A DNA stretch of 64,000 nt from Acidobacteriota bacterium (GTDB taxonomy: Bacteria > Acidobacteriota > Terriglobia > Bryobacterales > Bryobacteraceae): assembly GCA_026394015.1 (NCBI GenBank), contig JAPKZA010000273.1, positions 66,270-130,269 of the forward strand, given 5' to 3'. A program made the position numbers and the translations under genes. Below, piece by piece: positions 55,245 through 64,000 of the stretch (within the stretch, counting starts at the first letter, position 1; every line of letters starts with the position of its first letter). A model generated the notes under the pieces. That model ran no database searches and was not told the DNA's origin. It saw nothing but the letters and a program-made list of their open reading frames with translations.

Positions 55245-57372
55245 TCACCGCCCCACCGTCTCCGTCAAAAACTTCACCACCACCCCCATCTCCTCCTCTT
55301 TAACTCCCGCCCCCCGCGCCACCATATTCTGCACGATCTCCCGCCACTCCTTCTCATTCCGCCGCTGCGTCGTCACCACCTCAATCGAATGGCAACCCAC
55401 GCCACACGTACGCTGCACCAGCGCCCTCGCCCCACCCGCCGGCAACACCACCGGAGCAAATCCCCCCACCTTCGGCTCACTCTTCCGCGCCGCCACCCCT
55501 CGCGCCACCGCCTCCGATACCGCCACCGGCAACGCCTTCCGCTTCACATCCGGCAACGCAAACCCCACCAACGTATTCGACGATCCGCCCCCTAAAAACC
55601 CACCACCCCCCGCCGCCATCACCACCACATACTGCCGCCCATCCCGGCCCATATACGTAATCGGCGACGTATGCGCACTCGCCTCCACCTTCACCTCCCA
55701 CAATAACTTCCCCGTCGACGACTCATAAGCCCGAAACCGCGAATCATTCGCCGCCCCAATGAAAACCACGCCCCCCGCCGTGGCAATGCTCCCCCCCATG
55801 TTGATCGACCCCGTCCCCATCACCCCCTTCGCCTCCAGCTCCTCAATCCGTCCCAACGGAGACCGCCAATTCACGTCCCCCGTCTTCAAATCCACCGCCA
55901 CCATCTCCCCCCGCCACCATCTCCCCAAACGGCGGGTTGTTGCACGGCAACCGCGTCGCCGGATCCCAAAACCGCCCATAAGTCCCAAACGCCGACGTCC
56001 TCGCATACTCATTCCCCCTCTTCTCCATATGCCCCCACTGCCCAATATGCATCACGTTCACAAACAGCAACTGCTCCACCGGATCAATCGATACCCCGCC
56101 CCAATTCCCCCCGCCCAACGTCGAAGGAAAAAACAGCGCATCCCCCTCCGTCGAAAGCGGCGTATACGGCCCCCCAATCTTCATCTGATACTTCGCAAAC
56201 AGCTCCCGACAAAACTTCGCATGCTCCGGCGACCGGTCGTAAATCTCCTCCTCCCGAAACGTATTCTTCCCAATCGGCTCCGGCTTCACCGGAAACGGCT
56301 GCGTCTTCGCCGTCCTCTCCCCCGGCACGGTCGTCTGTGGAACCGCCCGCTCCTCCATCCCATAAACCGGCGTTCCCGTCACCCGATCAAACACAAACAA
56401 CAAACCCATCTTCGTCGTCTGCGCCACCGCCGGAATGGTCTTACCCTCCCGCCGCATCTCAAACAAAGCCGGCGGCGCCGCCAAATCGTAATCCCAGACG
56501 TCGTGATGCACAAGCTGCTGATGCCAAAGCCGCTTCCCCGTCCGCGCATCCAAAGCCACCAAGCTGTTTCCGTAAAGGTTATCCCCCACCCGGTCCGCCC
56601 CATAAAAATCATTCGTCGGCGATCCCAGCGGCGCATACACAATCCCCCGCGCCACATCCACCGTGAAGAACCCCCAAACATTCGTCCCCGACCGGTTCTT
56701 CCAAGCCCCCTCCGGCCAACTCTCCGCCCCCGCCTCTCCCGGACGCGGCACCGTATGAAAAGTCCAAAGCAGCTTCCCCGTCACCGCGTCCCAACCCCGT
56801 ATGTCCCCATACGCCCCGATCGTCGGAGCCCCCTCCCCGTTGCTACTCCCCGTAATGACAACGTCCCCAAACACCGCCGGCGGAGACTGCAGCGCAAACC
56901 GCCCATCCTTCAGCCCATCCAAAACCCCTTCCTTCAAATCCACCCGCCCCTCCCGGCCAAACCCGGGTGCCGGCTTCCCCGTCGTCACATCCAAAGCCAA
57001 CAACTCATGACCATTCCCCGTAAACACCCGCGGATGTAGGCTCTTCCCCCCCGGCCAATACGCCAACCCCCGAATCGCGACCGGCGACGCCGCGTACTTC
57101 CACAACAACTCCCCCGTCTCCGGCACCAACGCATAAACCCCATCCGGCGCGTTCACATACATCACCCCGTTCACCACCACCGGAATCGCCTCGCTCCCCG
57201 GCTTCCCCATTCGGAACGTCCAAGCCGCCGTCAGCTTCCCCACATTCTCCCGGCTGATCTGCCGAAGAGGCGAATACCGCGACGCCCCCGCGTCATTCCC
57301 AAAGTAGGGCCAATCGCCCTGCCCCCCACAAACCCCGCTCCAAACCACAAAAAGAAAGGATAACTGCCTCAT
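55245..57372 (-). pseudogene. PQQ-dependent dehydrogenase with C-terminal cytochrome c, frameshifted
   Basis: Starts at 57372 (MRQLSFLFVVWSGVCGGQ, signal peptide). Beta-propeller blades and PQQ-site segments include ISRENVGKLTAAWTFRMG, GTNVWGFFTVDVARGIVYAP and HQQLVHHDVWDYDLAAPPAL. A 16-bp tandem duplication at 55895-55926 shifts the frame after NNPPFGEMVA; the remainder continues in the next frame as MVAVDLKTGDVNWRSPLG through GSINMGGSIATAGGVVFIGA to a C-terminal haem motif RTCGVGCHSIEVV and the stop at 55245. Intact, it would be a periplasmic quinoprotein alcohol or sugar dehydrogenase passing electrons to its own cytochrome domain. Removing one duplicate restores the whole protein. Confidence 0.8.
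55895..55926. repeat. 16-bp tandem duplication causing a frameshift
   Basis: Two adjacent copies of CCGCCACCATCTCCCC. Deleting one restores the PQQ dehydrogenase frame (GEMVAVDLKTG). Confidence 0.9.
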
Positions 57373-57423
57373 CGAAGCATAATATCTCAAACCACCCACC
57401 CCATCGATCCCTCATCCGGAAGA

Positions 57424-57678
57424 CTATGACGCGCACCTCCCCATCCAACGCCTCCCCAAAACCCCACTACCAACCACCGCCATTAGCTCGAAATAAAACG
57501 GATAGGGGATCGCGTCACCATCCTCACGCATCGCAGTAAGGTGCATCTCCATCGCCTTCGCCATCCGCGCCCGGGTCTCTTCCAGGGTGCGGCCAGTGGC
57601 CACGCAACCACGAAGGTCCGGCGCGTATGCCCCATACCCAGTAGATGACTTCTCAAAAACGACCACAACTTCACTCAT
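57424..57678 (-). CDS. hicB: HicB-type antitoxin
   Basis: 84 residues from the ATG at 57678 (MSEVVVVFEKSSTGYGAYAP). HicB partial RNase-H-like features: YAPDLRGCVATGRTLEETRA and MAKAMEMHLTAMREDGDAIP. The longer upstream open frame fuses part of HicA in the wrong frame and is not the true start. Its start overlaps the hicA stop (ATGA). The toxin partner is broken, so HicB is probably an orphan or a remnant of immunity. Confidence 0.8.
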   Translation of the reverse strand: MSEVVVVFEKSSTGYGAYAPDLRGCVATGRTLEETRARMAKAMEMHLTAMREDGDAIPYPFYFELMAVVGSGVLGRRWMGRCAS

Positions 57679-57800
57679 GGAATACCCGCCCGCTTCAGTA
57701 CTAACTGCAACGTCCCCAGCGACCGTCACCTTTCCACTCTTCGTCGGGTGAACAAAATGCCGATGACTACCCACCGGATTAGCACATCACGAACCTGCAT
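57675..57800 (-). pseudogene. hicA toxin remnant with two internal deletions
   Basis: The start (MQVRDVLIR) at 57800, the core GSHRHFVHPTKSGKVTVAG and the C-terminus GTLQLVLKRAGIP before the stop at 57675 all match HicA, but lie in different frames. Two short deletions explain this: one removes the segment before GSHRHF, the other the segment before GTLQ. An intact hicA is about 180 bp; this is 126 bp. The catalytic His is kept, but no full-length toxin can be made. Confidence 0.75.
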
Positions 57801-57930
57801 TCCGCCCTCCAATCATCCCCGCCACCGCATACACCACCACGCTTAGCTGTGCCACCAACCGCCAGGTTCCGTGGATTCAAAGATCCAAACTCCCCAAACA
57901 TCCCCCACCCACCGCGATACAGTGAAAGGA

Positions 57931-58860
57931 ATGAAACTCCTCCTCGCGTTTTCCCTCGCTCTCGCCGCCTCGGCGCAAGACATGAAACCCTTCCTCGGCC
58001 GCTGGGACTTCAACGCCACCCCCGCCACCGGTAAACCCTACCCCCAATGGATGGAACTCGTCGAAAAAGACGGCCAGATCCAGGGCCGCGTCCAACCCCG
58101 CGGCGGCGGCTGGAAGCCCATCCTCAGCGCAAAACTCGAAGGTGCCAAACTCACCCTCGCCCTCGCTCCCACCCTCACCTGGGAACTCACCTCCCCCGCC
58201 CCCAACTCCCTCTCCGGCCTCGAAAAGCGCGGCACCGAAAACGGCCCCACCCTCGCCGCCGTCCGCGCTCCCAAGCTCGACCGCCCCATGCCCAAGTCCT
58301 GGACCAAACCCCGCCCCATCTTCAACGGCAAAGACCTCACCGGCTGGGAACCCATCGCCAACATCACCAATAACAAATGGGTCGCCCGCGACCGCGAACT
58401 CATCAACGACAATCCCATGATCGACGGCAAACGTGGCCCCGCCGCCGCCAACATCAAAACCATCGAAAAGTTCCAGGACTTCAAACTCCACATTGAAGTC
58501 AACTGCCCCGACCACGGCAACAGCGGCATCTACCTCCGCGGCCGCTACGAAATCCAAGTCGGTACCGAAGGCGGCAAACTCCCCGACCACGAAATGGGTG
58601 CCGTCTACAGCCATTACCCCCCGCCCGCCACCGCCCCCCTCAACCTCGGCAAGTGGACGTCCTTCGATATCACCTTCGTTGGCCGCCGCGTCACCGTCCT
58701 CCGCGACGGCAAAATGTACCACGACAACGTCGAAATCCCCGGACCCACCGGCGGCGCTCTCGATAGCAACGAAGCCGAACCCGGCCCCTTCTTCCTCCAG
58801 GGCGACCACTACGGCGTCATCCGCTACCGCAACATCACCATCTCCGTCCCCAAACCTTAG
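57931..58860 (+). CDS. DUF1080 family protein (3-keto-disaccharide hydrolase-like)
   Basis: 309 residues from the ATG at 57931 (GTGAAAGGA just upstream); signal peptide MKLLLAFSLALAASAQ. An N-terminal lipocalin-like region (FLGRWDFNATPATGK) precedes the DUF1080 LamG-like fold: FNGKDLTGWEPI, FQDFKLHIEVNCPDHGNSGI, YLRGRYEIQVGTEGG and WTSFDITFVGRRVTVLRDG. Members are linked to 3-keto-sugar hydrolysis and periplasmic glycan binding (family knowledge). Its stop overlaps the convergent lytic transglycosylase gene by 4 bp. Confidence 0.88.
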   Translation: MKLLLAFSLALAASAQDMKPFLGRWDFNATPATGKPYPQWMELVEKDGQIQGRVQPRGGGWKPILSAKLEGAKLTLALAPTLTWELTSPAPNSLSGLEKRGTENGPTLAAVRAPKLDRPMPKSWTKPRPIFNGKDLTGWEPIANITNNKWVARDRELINDNPMIDGKRGPAAANIKTIEKFQDFKLHIEVNCPDHGNSGIYLRGRYEIQVGTEGGKLPDHEMGAVYSHYPPPATAPLNLGKWTSFDITFVGRRVTVLRDGKMYHDNVEIPGPTGGALDSNEAEPGPFFLQGDHYGVIRYRNITISVPKP

Positions 58861-59489
58861 TCTTTCACTAACTCCCGAAACCGCTTCATCACCTTCACCA
58901 CGTACTGCCGGGTCTCCCTATAGGGCGGTATCCCACCAAACCGATCTACCGCCCCATCCCCCGCATTGTACGCCGCCAGTGCGAGAGCCAAACCATTCTT
59001 CCGGCTCTCGTACTTCTTCATCAAATAATCCAACAGCCGCGCCCCACCCTCCACGTTCTCCCCCGGTTCGTGCGCGTTCACCTTCAAATGCTTCGCCGTC
59101 TGCGGCATCAACTGCATCAACCCGATCGCCCCCACCCGACTCCTCGCCCCCACCTGATAGCCAGACTCCACCTCCATCACCGCCTGAATCAACTCCGGAC
59201 GCAAATTATGCTTCCCCGCATTCGGGCCAATCAAGCGAGCCACCGGCTCCGGAACACTCTTCCCCACCACCACTCCCTTAGCCGGCATCACCACCGGCGC
59301 CGGAGCCACATCCCCCGCGTCGATCATCACCGATTGCCCACCCGTCCGCACAAAATACGTCTCCCCCTCCCGGCTCAACTCGTCGTACACAATCCGCTGC
59401 CCGCTCTTCAACACCAACACCTGCACCGGGCGCTCCTCCGCCCCCAGACACCACCCTGCCGCCAAAAACGCGAGCACACAATTCCGCAT
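58857..59489 (-). CDS. Lytic transglycosylase (SLT domain)
   Basis: 210 residues from the ATG at 59489 (MRNCVLAFLAAGWCLG, signal peptide or lipoprotein-like, with Cys). The SLT domain has LRPELIQAVMEVESGYQVGA with the catalytic Glu, SRVGAIGLMQLMPQTAKHL, and the family's LALAAYNAGDGAVDRFGG and IPPYRETRQYVVKVMK. It cleaves peptidoglycan to 1,6-anhydromuropeptides in the periplasm. The N-terminal part (QVLVLKSGQRIVYDELSREG) may be an added small domain. Divergent from the small secreted-protein gene across a 96-bp AT-richer gap. Confidence 0.88.
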   Translation of the reverse strand: MRNCVLAFLAAGWCLGAEERPVQVLVLKSGQRIVYDELSREGETYFVRTGGQSVMIDAGDVAPAPVVMPAKGVVVGKSVPEPVARLIGPNAGKHNLRPELIQAVMEVESGYQVGARSRVGAIGLMQLMPQTAKHLKVNAHEPGENVEGGARLLDYLMKKYESRKNGLALALAAYNAGDGAVDRFGGIPPYRETRQYVVKVMKRFRELVKD

Positions 59490-59585
59490 ACTCCCATCAT
59501 CGACAACAAAAATAAAAATCAAAATAGATGTAACACCTTAGGACCAACGCCTCTCTATCAAACTAAATGCAATCCAGGTAACAAT

Positions 59586-59960
59586 ATGCGCCTTTTCGTA
59601 TCCATTTTGATGATGCTAGCCCAGCCTTCAAACGCGGAAGCCCCCACCCCACTCCCTATCGAGGTCTACTTCCGCCCCGTCGACGTCACCCTAATTACCC
59701 GCTCTTCCTACGCGTCCACCCTCGCCTCCCCCGCCACTCAAAAACTCACCCGCAACTCCACCCTGCCTCCCGGTTGGGAAAAGCACTACCGCCCATTCCC
59801 CTACTCCATCGAATCAAAATTGCCCCCCATCTGCAAAACATGCGCACGCGGCTACTACGACGACTACGCCATTGTCTTCGACAAAGAAACCACCATCATC
59901 TACGACCTCACCCAGCTCTTCCTTCGCCCCGCGCCGACCGCCGCCAACTCCATCCGATGA
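59586..59960 (+). CDS. Small secreted protein with CXXC pair (RcnB-like C-terminus)
   Basis: 124 residues, starting at the ATG at 59586 with a signal peptide (MRLFVSILMMLAQPSNA). The mature part has WEKHYRPFPYSIESKLPP, then CKTCARGYYDDYAIVF and a beta strand to YDLTQLF, resembling the C-terminus of RcnB-like periplasmic proteins. The CXXC pair may bind metal or form a disulfide (inference). Its 3' end overlaps the convergent YfhO-like gene by 53 bp. Confidence 0.7.
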   Translation: MRLFVSILMMLAQPSNAEAPTPLPIEVYFRPVDVTLITRSSYASTLASPATQKLTRNSTLPPGWEKHYRPFPYSIESKLPPICKTCARGYYDDYAIVFDKETTIIYDLTQLFLRPAPTAANSIR

Positions 59961-62079
59961 ACAAAACCCCCAACAAACTCAACCCCCCACCCGCCAACGC
60001 CGACCATGGCCGATACACCATCTCGATCCGGTGCTCGCCCTTCTCCACCACCACCCCCCGCAACGCCCCATAAACTTCCAAAATCTCCGCCGGCTTCCCG
60101 TCAACCATCGCCGTCCAACCCGGGAAATAAGTGTCCGACACCACCGCCAAACCCCGGCACCCCATCTTCACCTCCATCCGCACCCGGTTCGGACTCGATA
60201 GCGGCACCAACCGTCCCTCCTCCTCCCCCTCACAACTCTCCAGCACCGGCGGAACCCCCAACGTCAACGCCTCCCGCCGCGCCACATACTCCGGAGCCTC
60301 CAACCGCATCCGCAGATGATCGTACGAAGGTACCTGCGTAACTTGATGCACCGTCCAAACCCGCGGCAGCGCCATCGGGTTCCGATACACATTCACCCCG
60401 TTCTCCCCCGCCAACGCCAGCACCAACTCCGGCCGCGACGGAGTCTTACTCACATAAAAGCTCGCCCCAAACAAATCATGCATCCGCGGCCGATGCCGTT
60501 CCAGCTCCACCAAGTTCGTCGTCCCGCTCGCCGCATACCCCGCCGTCGTCGGAATCCCGTGCCAATCCCCAAAGTTGTACGGAACATCCGCATCCGCCAC
60601 CTCCACCCTAAGCGGCTGCGCCTGCCCCCGCAAGAAATTCACTAAATCCTGATGATGAAACAGCCGCTCCAAATAACCCGGCCGCTTCTCCCCCACCCGG
60701 CTCGCCATCGCCGCCCCGCTCACATTCCCAATCTCCATAGTCACGAGCAACACCACCGCCACCCCCAACCAACCCCGCGTCACCGTCCCCGCCCGCCAAC
60801 CCGCCAGCAATGCCGCCCCCAACGTCGCCATCATCGCAGTCAACATCGCCGCGTTCGAAACCTGCCCCACCCCCAAAGTCAAAGCCGCATAGATCACTCC
60901 CCCAATCCCCGCCAACCCCCAAATCGTCCGCCCCAACCAAACGCTGGACCGCCGTCCCAACGCGTCAAACCCGAACGCCACCAGCGGCGCAACCCCGAAA
61001 CTAAACAAAGCCAATGCCCGCGCCGGAACCCGCGCCTTCCCAAACACCGGCAACACCGAATACAAAACCCCATGCAGGAAGTTACTCGTCGCCAAAGCCA
61101 AAAACACCCCCGCCAACGCCACCATCACCACCACCCGCACCTGCAGCCGCCGCCGCCACCCATGATAAACCCCCAGCAACGCCAGTCCAAACGACAAAAT
61201 CCCAATAAACGGCGTCACATGCACCTCCGGCCGCGGCGTCGCAATCCCCAACACCGCCGTCGGCGTCCACGAAAACTCCTGATGCACCTGATAAGGAATA
61301 GGCACGTTCCACGCAATCGGATCCGCCATCCCCGCCCACCGCTTCGCCAGCGGGGCGTACTCCTGCGCCGGCAAAACCTGCCCCGCCGCAATCAGACACA
61401 ACGCAACCCCCGCCACCACCGCCAACCGCCAATTCGCCCCCCGCCAAACCGCCACCATCCAAATCCCCGCCACCACCACCGTCGAATAAATCGGCACCTC
61501 ATGATGTCCGCTCAGCCAAGCCACCCCCAACAACGCTCCCGACATCGCCGCGCTAAACAAAGCCCGCTCCCCCCGCAACGCCCGAAACAAAAACATCACC
61601 ACGAGCGGCAGCCACAAAATCCCGTTCAAAATCTGCGGCCAGTCCGTACACCCCAAAAACCCGCCAAACGAAAACACCGCCCCGCCCAGCACCGACGCCG
61701 CCCGGCTCCGCCCCCAATCCCGGCACAAAAAGTAGCAAAACAATGCCGCTTGAAAGTGAATCAGCACAAAGTACCAATGCACAACGTTCACATTCAGCTT
61801 CCCCTCCCGAAACGGAAACACCCCCAGCAACCAGTTCGCCGGATATGCCGCCCCCGTCACCTGTCCCAAAAACGGCTGCCCAATCCAATGGTTCGGATCC
61901 CAAAGCGGAAACCGAAAATGCCGCCACTCGCTCGCCTGAAACTGCAACCGCGGCAAATCCAAGTACGCCAAATCCGGGCTGTCCAAAAACGAATACTGAT
62001 TCGTCAAAGTCAGCTTCCAATAAAAGCCGACGCACAACAAGAAAAGAAGGAACGGCGCGCCAAGTCTACGAATCATCAT
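59908..62079 (-). CDS. YfhO family membrane protein
   Basis: About 723 residues from the ATG at 62079, where the first membrane helix begins (MMIRRLGAPFLLFLLCVGFY); the longer upstream frame is unlike a signal. It has about 12 transmembrane helices. Family features are SFLDSPDLAYLDLPRLQ and FPLWDPNHWIGQPFLGQVTG in the first periplasmic loop, and a soluble C-terminal beta domain (FPGWTAMVDGKPAEILEVYG) typical of YfhO proteins, which glycosylate lipoteichoic acids in Firmicutes. Here the acceptor is unknown. Divergent from the sulfatase. Confidence 0.88.
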   Translation of the reverse strand: MMIRRLGAPFLLFLLCVGFYWKLTLTNQYSFLDSPDLAYLDLPRLQFQASEWRHFRFPLWDPNHWIGQPFLGQVTGAAYPANWLLGVFPFREGKLNVNVVHWYFVLIHFQAALFCYFLCRDWGRSRAASVLGGAVFSFGGFLGCTDWPQILNGILWLPLVVMFLFRALRGERALFSAAMSGALLGVAWLSGHHEVPIYSTVVVAGIWMVAVWRGANWRLAVVAGVALCLIAAGQVLPAQEYAPLAKRWAGMADPIAWNVPIPYQVHQEFSWTPTAVLGIATPRPEVHVTPFIGILSFGLALLGVYHGWRRRLQVRVVVMVALAGVFLALATSNFLHGVLYSVLPVFGKARVPARALALFSFGVAPLVAFGFDALGRRSSVWLGRTIWGLAGIGGVIYAALTLGVGQVSNAAMLTAMMATLGAALLAGWRAGTVTRGWLGVAVVLLVTMEIGNVSGAAMASRVGEKRPGYLERLFHHQDLVNFLRGQAQPLRVEVADADVPYNFGDWHGIPTTAGYAASGTTNLVELERHRPRMHDLFGASFYVSKTPSRPELVLALAGENGVNVYRNPMALPRVWTVHQVTQVPSYDHLRMRLEAPEYVARREALTLGVPPVLESCEGEEEGRLVPLSSPNRVRMEVKMGCRGLAVVSDTYFPGWTAMVDGKPAEILEVYGALRGVVVEKGEHRIEMVYRPWSALAGGGLSLLGVLFIGWSWRRSARGEGRAG

Positions 62080-62122
62080 CGCCTTTAACTGTAACCCTCC
62101 CGGCTGTGACACCATAATCCCC

Positions 62123-63562
62123 ATGCCCACCCGCCGCCACTTCCTCGCCGCCCTCGCCCCCTCCCCCCGACCCAACATCCTCTTCGTCATGACCGACGAC
62201 CAAGCCGTCTCCCTCATGAGCTGCTACGGCAACACGCTCTTGAAGACCCCCCACATGGACCGCCTCGCCCACGAAGGCGTCCGCTTCACCAACGCCTTCG
62301 TCACCAACTCCCTCTGCGCCCCCTCCCGCGCCTCCTGCCTCACCGGAACCCTCTCCCACGTCAACAAGGTCTTCGGCAACTCCGAACGCAAAGACGCGAT
62401 CGAGACAATGGACCCCACTCTCCCCACCTACCCCGAACTCCTCCAAAAGGCCGGTTACCGCACCGGCATCGTCGGCAAGTGGCACCTCAGCCACAATCCC
62501 CGCGGCTTCGATACCTGGCGCGTCCTCCCCGGCCAAGGCGTCTACCTCAACCCCGAATTCATCGAAAACGGCAAACGCAAAACCTACCCCGGCCACGTCA
62601 CCGACATCACCACCAATATGGCCCTCGAATTCCTCGCCCAACCCGACCCCCGGCCCTTCTGCCTCATCTACCAACCCAAAGGCCCCCACCGCCCCTTCAC
62701 CCCCTGCCCCCGCCACGCCAATCTCTTCTCCGACATCGACCTCCCCCTCCCCCCCAACTTCAACGACGATTTCACCACCCGCAAAATCGCCCGCGAAGCC
62801 GAAGACATGCGCCTCGATCTCAGCCTCGCCCCCGACTACCCCGATCTCCCCAAGGAACTTTCTCCGTCCCAACGCAAACACTGGATCTACCAACGCTTCG
62901 TCAAGGACATGTACCGCAACGTCGTCGGCATCGATGAAGGCCTCGGCCGCGTCCTCGCCCACCTCGATAAATCCGGCCAAGCCAACAACACCCTCGTCAT
63001 CTACACCTCCGACAACGGCTTCTATCTCGGCGAACACGGCTGGTACGACAAGCGCTTCATGTACGAACCCTCTCTCCGCGTCCCCCTCTTAATCCGTTAT
63101 CCCCGCGCCGTCAAGCCCGCCCAAGTCTCTCCCGCCATGGTCATGAACATCGACCACGCCCCCACCATCCTCGCCGCCGCCGGCCTCCCCATCCCCACGG
63201 AGATGCAAGGCCAAAGCCTCCTCCCCGTCATCACCGGCAAGCCCCCCGCCACCTGGCGCAAGTCCGTCTACTACCACTACTACGAAAACTCCTGGGCCGA
63301 GCGCATCACCGCCGACGTCGCCTCCGACCCTACCTTCGCCTACTTAACGCCCCACCGCGTCACGCCCCATCGAGGCGTCCGTACCAGCCGTTACAAGCTC
63401 ATCGACTACTACACCGACAACGGCTACAAGGAACTCTTCGATCTCCAAGCCGATCCCAACGAGCTAACCAACATCTACAACGACCCCAAAAACAAACCCA
63501 TCATCAAGAAACTCGAAGCCGAACTCGCCCGCCTCCGCCAGCAATACAAGGACACCGCCTAA
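62123..63562 (+). CDS. Sulfatase (formylglycine-dependent)
   Basis: 479 residues. The N-terminus contains MPTRRHFLAALAPS, possibly a Tat signal. PNILFVMTDDQAVSL holds the metal-binding Asp pair, and SLCAPSRASCLTG contains CXPSR, the site converted to formylglycine. GYRTGIVGKWHLSHNPRGF, TSDNGFYLGEHGWYDKRFMY and ELFDLQADPNELTNIYNDPK are later sulfatase blocks. It hydrolyses sulfate esters, probably of polysaccharides, in the periplasm. An anaerobic or aerobic sulfatase-maturing enzyme is not in the window. Confidence 0.93.
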   Translation: MPTRRHFLAALAPSPRPNILFVMTDDQAVSLMSCYGNTLLKTPHMDRLAHEGVRFTNAFVTNSLCAPSRASCLTGTLSHVNKVFGNSERKDAIETMDPTLPTYPELLQKAGYRTGIVGKWHLSHNPRGFDTWRVLPGQGVYLNPEFIENGKRKTYPGHVTDITTNMALEFLAQPDPRPFCLIYQPKGPHRPFTPCPRHANLFSDIDLPLPPNFNDDFTTRKIAREAEDMRLDLSLAPDYPDLPKELSPSQRKHWIYQRFVKDMYRNVVGIDEGLGRVLAHLDKSGQANNTLVIYTSDNGFYLGEHGWYDKRFMYEPSLRVPLLIRYPRAVKPAQVSPAMVMNIDHAPTILAAAGLPIPTEMQGQSLLPVITGKPPATWRKSVYYHYYENSWAERITADVASDPTFAYLTPHRVTPHRGVRTSRYKLIDYYTDNGYKELFDLQADPNELTNIYNDPKNKPIIKKLEAELARLRQQYKDTA

Positions 63563-64000
63563 CTCTTCAACAACCGCAAAGCCATCCACCCGATCCCCAC
63601 CACCGCCACTCCCATCACCCCATAGAGCAACCCCGGAAACCGCTCCGTCCAAGGCGTCACCGGCTCCGGCGCCGGCCGGTATCCCGGGTTCGCCTCCCGC
63701 GCCCCCAACTTCCCCGCCTGCGCCGAACCCCAGAACTCCGCCCCCGCCGTCCGCGCCAAATCATACTCCGGAGCCCGCGCCCCGCCGGCGCCCGAATACA
63801 ACCAATAACTCCCCGCCCCCTCACTCCGGAAAAACACCTCCCGATCCACCCCCGACAGCTTCACACTCTCCAGCACCACCGCCTCATCGTCCCCCTGAAA
63901 CACGCACAACCGCTGCCAAGGCAACTGCGTCTCCGTAAACGAAACCGCCAAACTCTCCTCCCCCCCCCCCCCCCAAAAACCCCCCCCCCCCCCCCCCCCC
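63559..64000 (-). CDS. DUF3999-like membrane protein, C-terminal part only
   Basis: The reading frame enters from the right window edge, so the N-terminus is missing. The visible part runs from FTETQLPWQRLCVFQGDDEA to a stop at 63559. YWLYSGAGGARAPEYDLART resembles the DUF3999 C-terminal region, and one membrane helix (LLYGVMGVAVVGIGWMALRL) ends the protein. Its upstream side runs into the poly-C tract at 63961-64000, which yields an artificial poly-Gly run. It overlaps the sulfatase stop by 4 bp. Confidence 0.7.
   Translation of the reverse strand, partial: GGGGGGGFWGGGGEESLAVSFTETQLPWQRLCVFQGDDEAVVLESVKLSGVDREVFFRSEGAGSYWLYSGAGGARAPEYDLARTAGAEFWGSAQAGKLGAREANPGYRPAPEPVTPWTERFPGLLYGVMGVAVVGIGWMALRLLKS
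63961..64000. other. Poly-C tract at contig end, probable sequencing artefact
   Basis: 14 C, 5 A, then 21 C to the window edge. On the reverse strand this is poly-G, the usual false call of two-colour Illumina chemistry at read ends. No natural context suggests a real tract. Confidence 0.8.

Noticed and set aside
60652-62088. 478-codon plus-strand open frame opposite the YfhO-like gene
   Set aside because: Same compositional artefact; basic low-complexity protein with no signal or domain.

Overview
The window looks like chromosomal DNA from an acidobacterium of the Solibacterales/Bryobacterales type. Evidence: a secreted protein with the 'Solibacter' TIGR03437-like C-terminal domain; an adjacent PSD1-type cytochrome and DUF1501 pair; PEP-CTERM proteins; an ECF sigma factor next to a TPR-bearing Ser/Thr kinase; DUF1080, sulfatase, PQQ and enolase-superfamily genes; and high GC. 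The right end is a poly-C tract that looks like a contig-end artefact, so the sequence is probably a draft or metagenome contig.

Layout. 1-5 kb: end of a broken coiled-coil protein, then two overlapping glycosyltransferase genes. 5-20 kb: TIGR03437-like secreted protein, lpxB, a zinc-site-less M1 peptidase homologue, trxB, a PEP-CTERM protein, feoAB, a GT2-gmd pair, an enolase-superfamily protein, a cytochrome c lacking its CXXCH histidine, and a multidomain peptidoglycan-binding/cysteine-peptidase-like protein. 20-34 kb: frameshifted hydrolase with its TetR regulator and a palindromic operator, a membrane protein, then a long minus-strand gene row: wzt-like ATPase, coiled-coil methyltransferase, GT2-GT4 fusion, PSD1, DUF1501, enolase-superfamily. 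34-39 kb: parB-parA, an array of eight parS palindromes carried on decayed duplicates of the mnmG 3' end, then mnmG. 39-50 kb: purD, tRNA-Arg, sigma/kinase pair, divergent recA, MFS transporter, frameshifted PEP-CTERM gene, vapBC with a second antitoxin remnant, tsaC-like gene, and prfB with a programmed frameshift. 50-64 kb: broken methyltransferase, copper-monooxygenase-like cytochrome, glnS, decayed nucleotidyltransferase module, a 38-residue repeat peptide gene, frameshifted PQQ dehydrogenase, decayed hicA with intact hicB, DUF1080 protein, lytic transglycosylase, YfhO-like protein, sulfatase, and a truncated DUF3999-like gene.

How the genes fit together. Several blocks build or export surface polysaccharide (GT fusions, Gmd, Wzt with a C-terminal cargo domain, coiled-coil methyltransferase). 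The PSD1/DUF1501/sulfatase/DUF1080/PQQ genes look like a periplasmic glycan and alcohol/sugar oxidation repertoire. parAB, parS and mnmG form the chromosome-segregation neighbourhood, but rsmG, usually found here, is missing and its slot holds the parS array.

Two cautions. At least eight genes or gene copies are interrupted by small deletions, short tandem duplications or single-base changes; some may be sequencing or assembly errors. From about 20 kb onward the plus strand is very C-rich and G-poor whichever way genes point, so long reading frames opposite real genes are common and were discarded.
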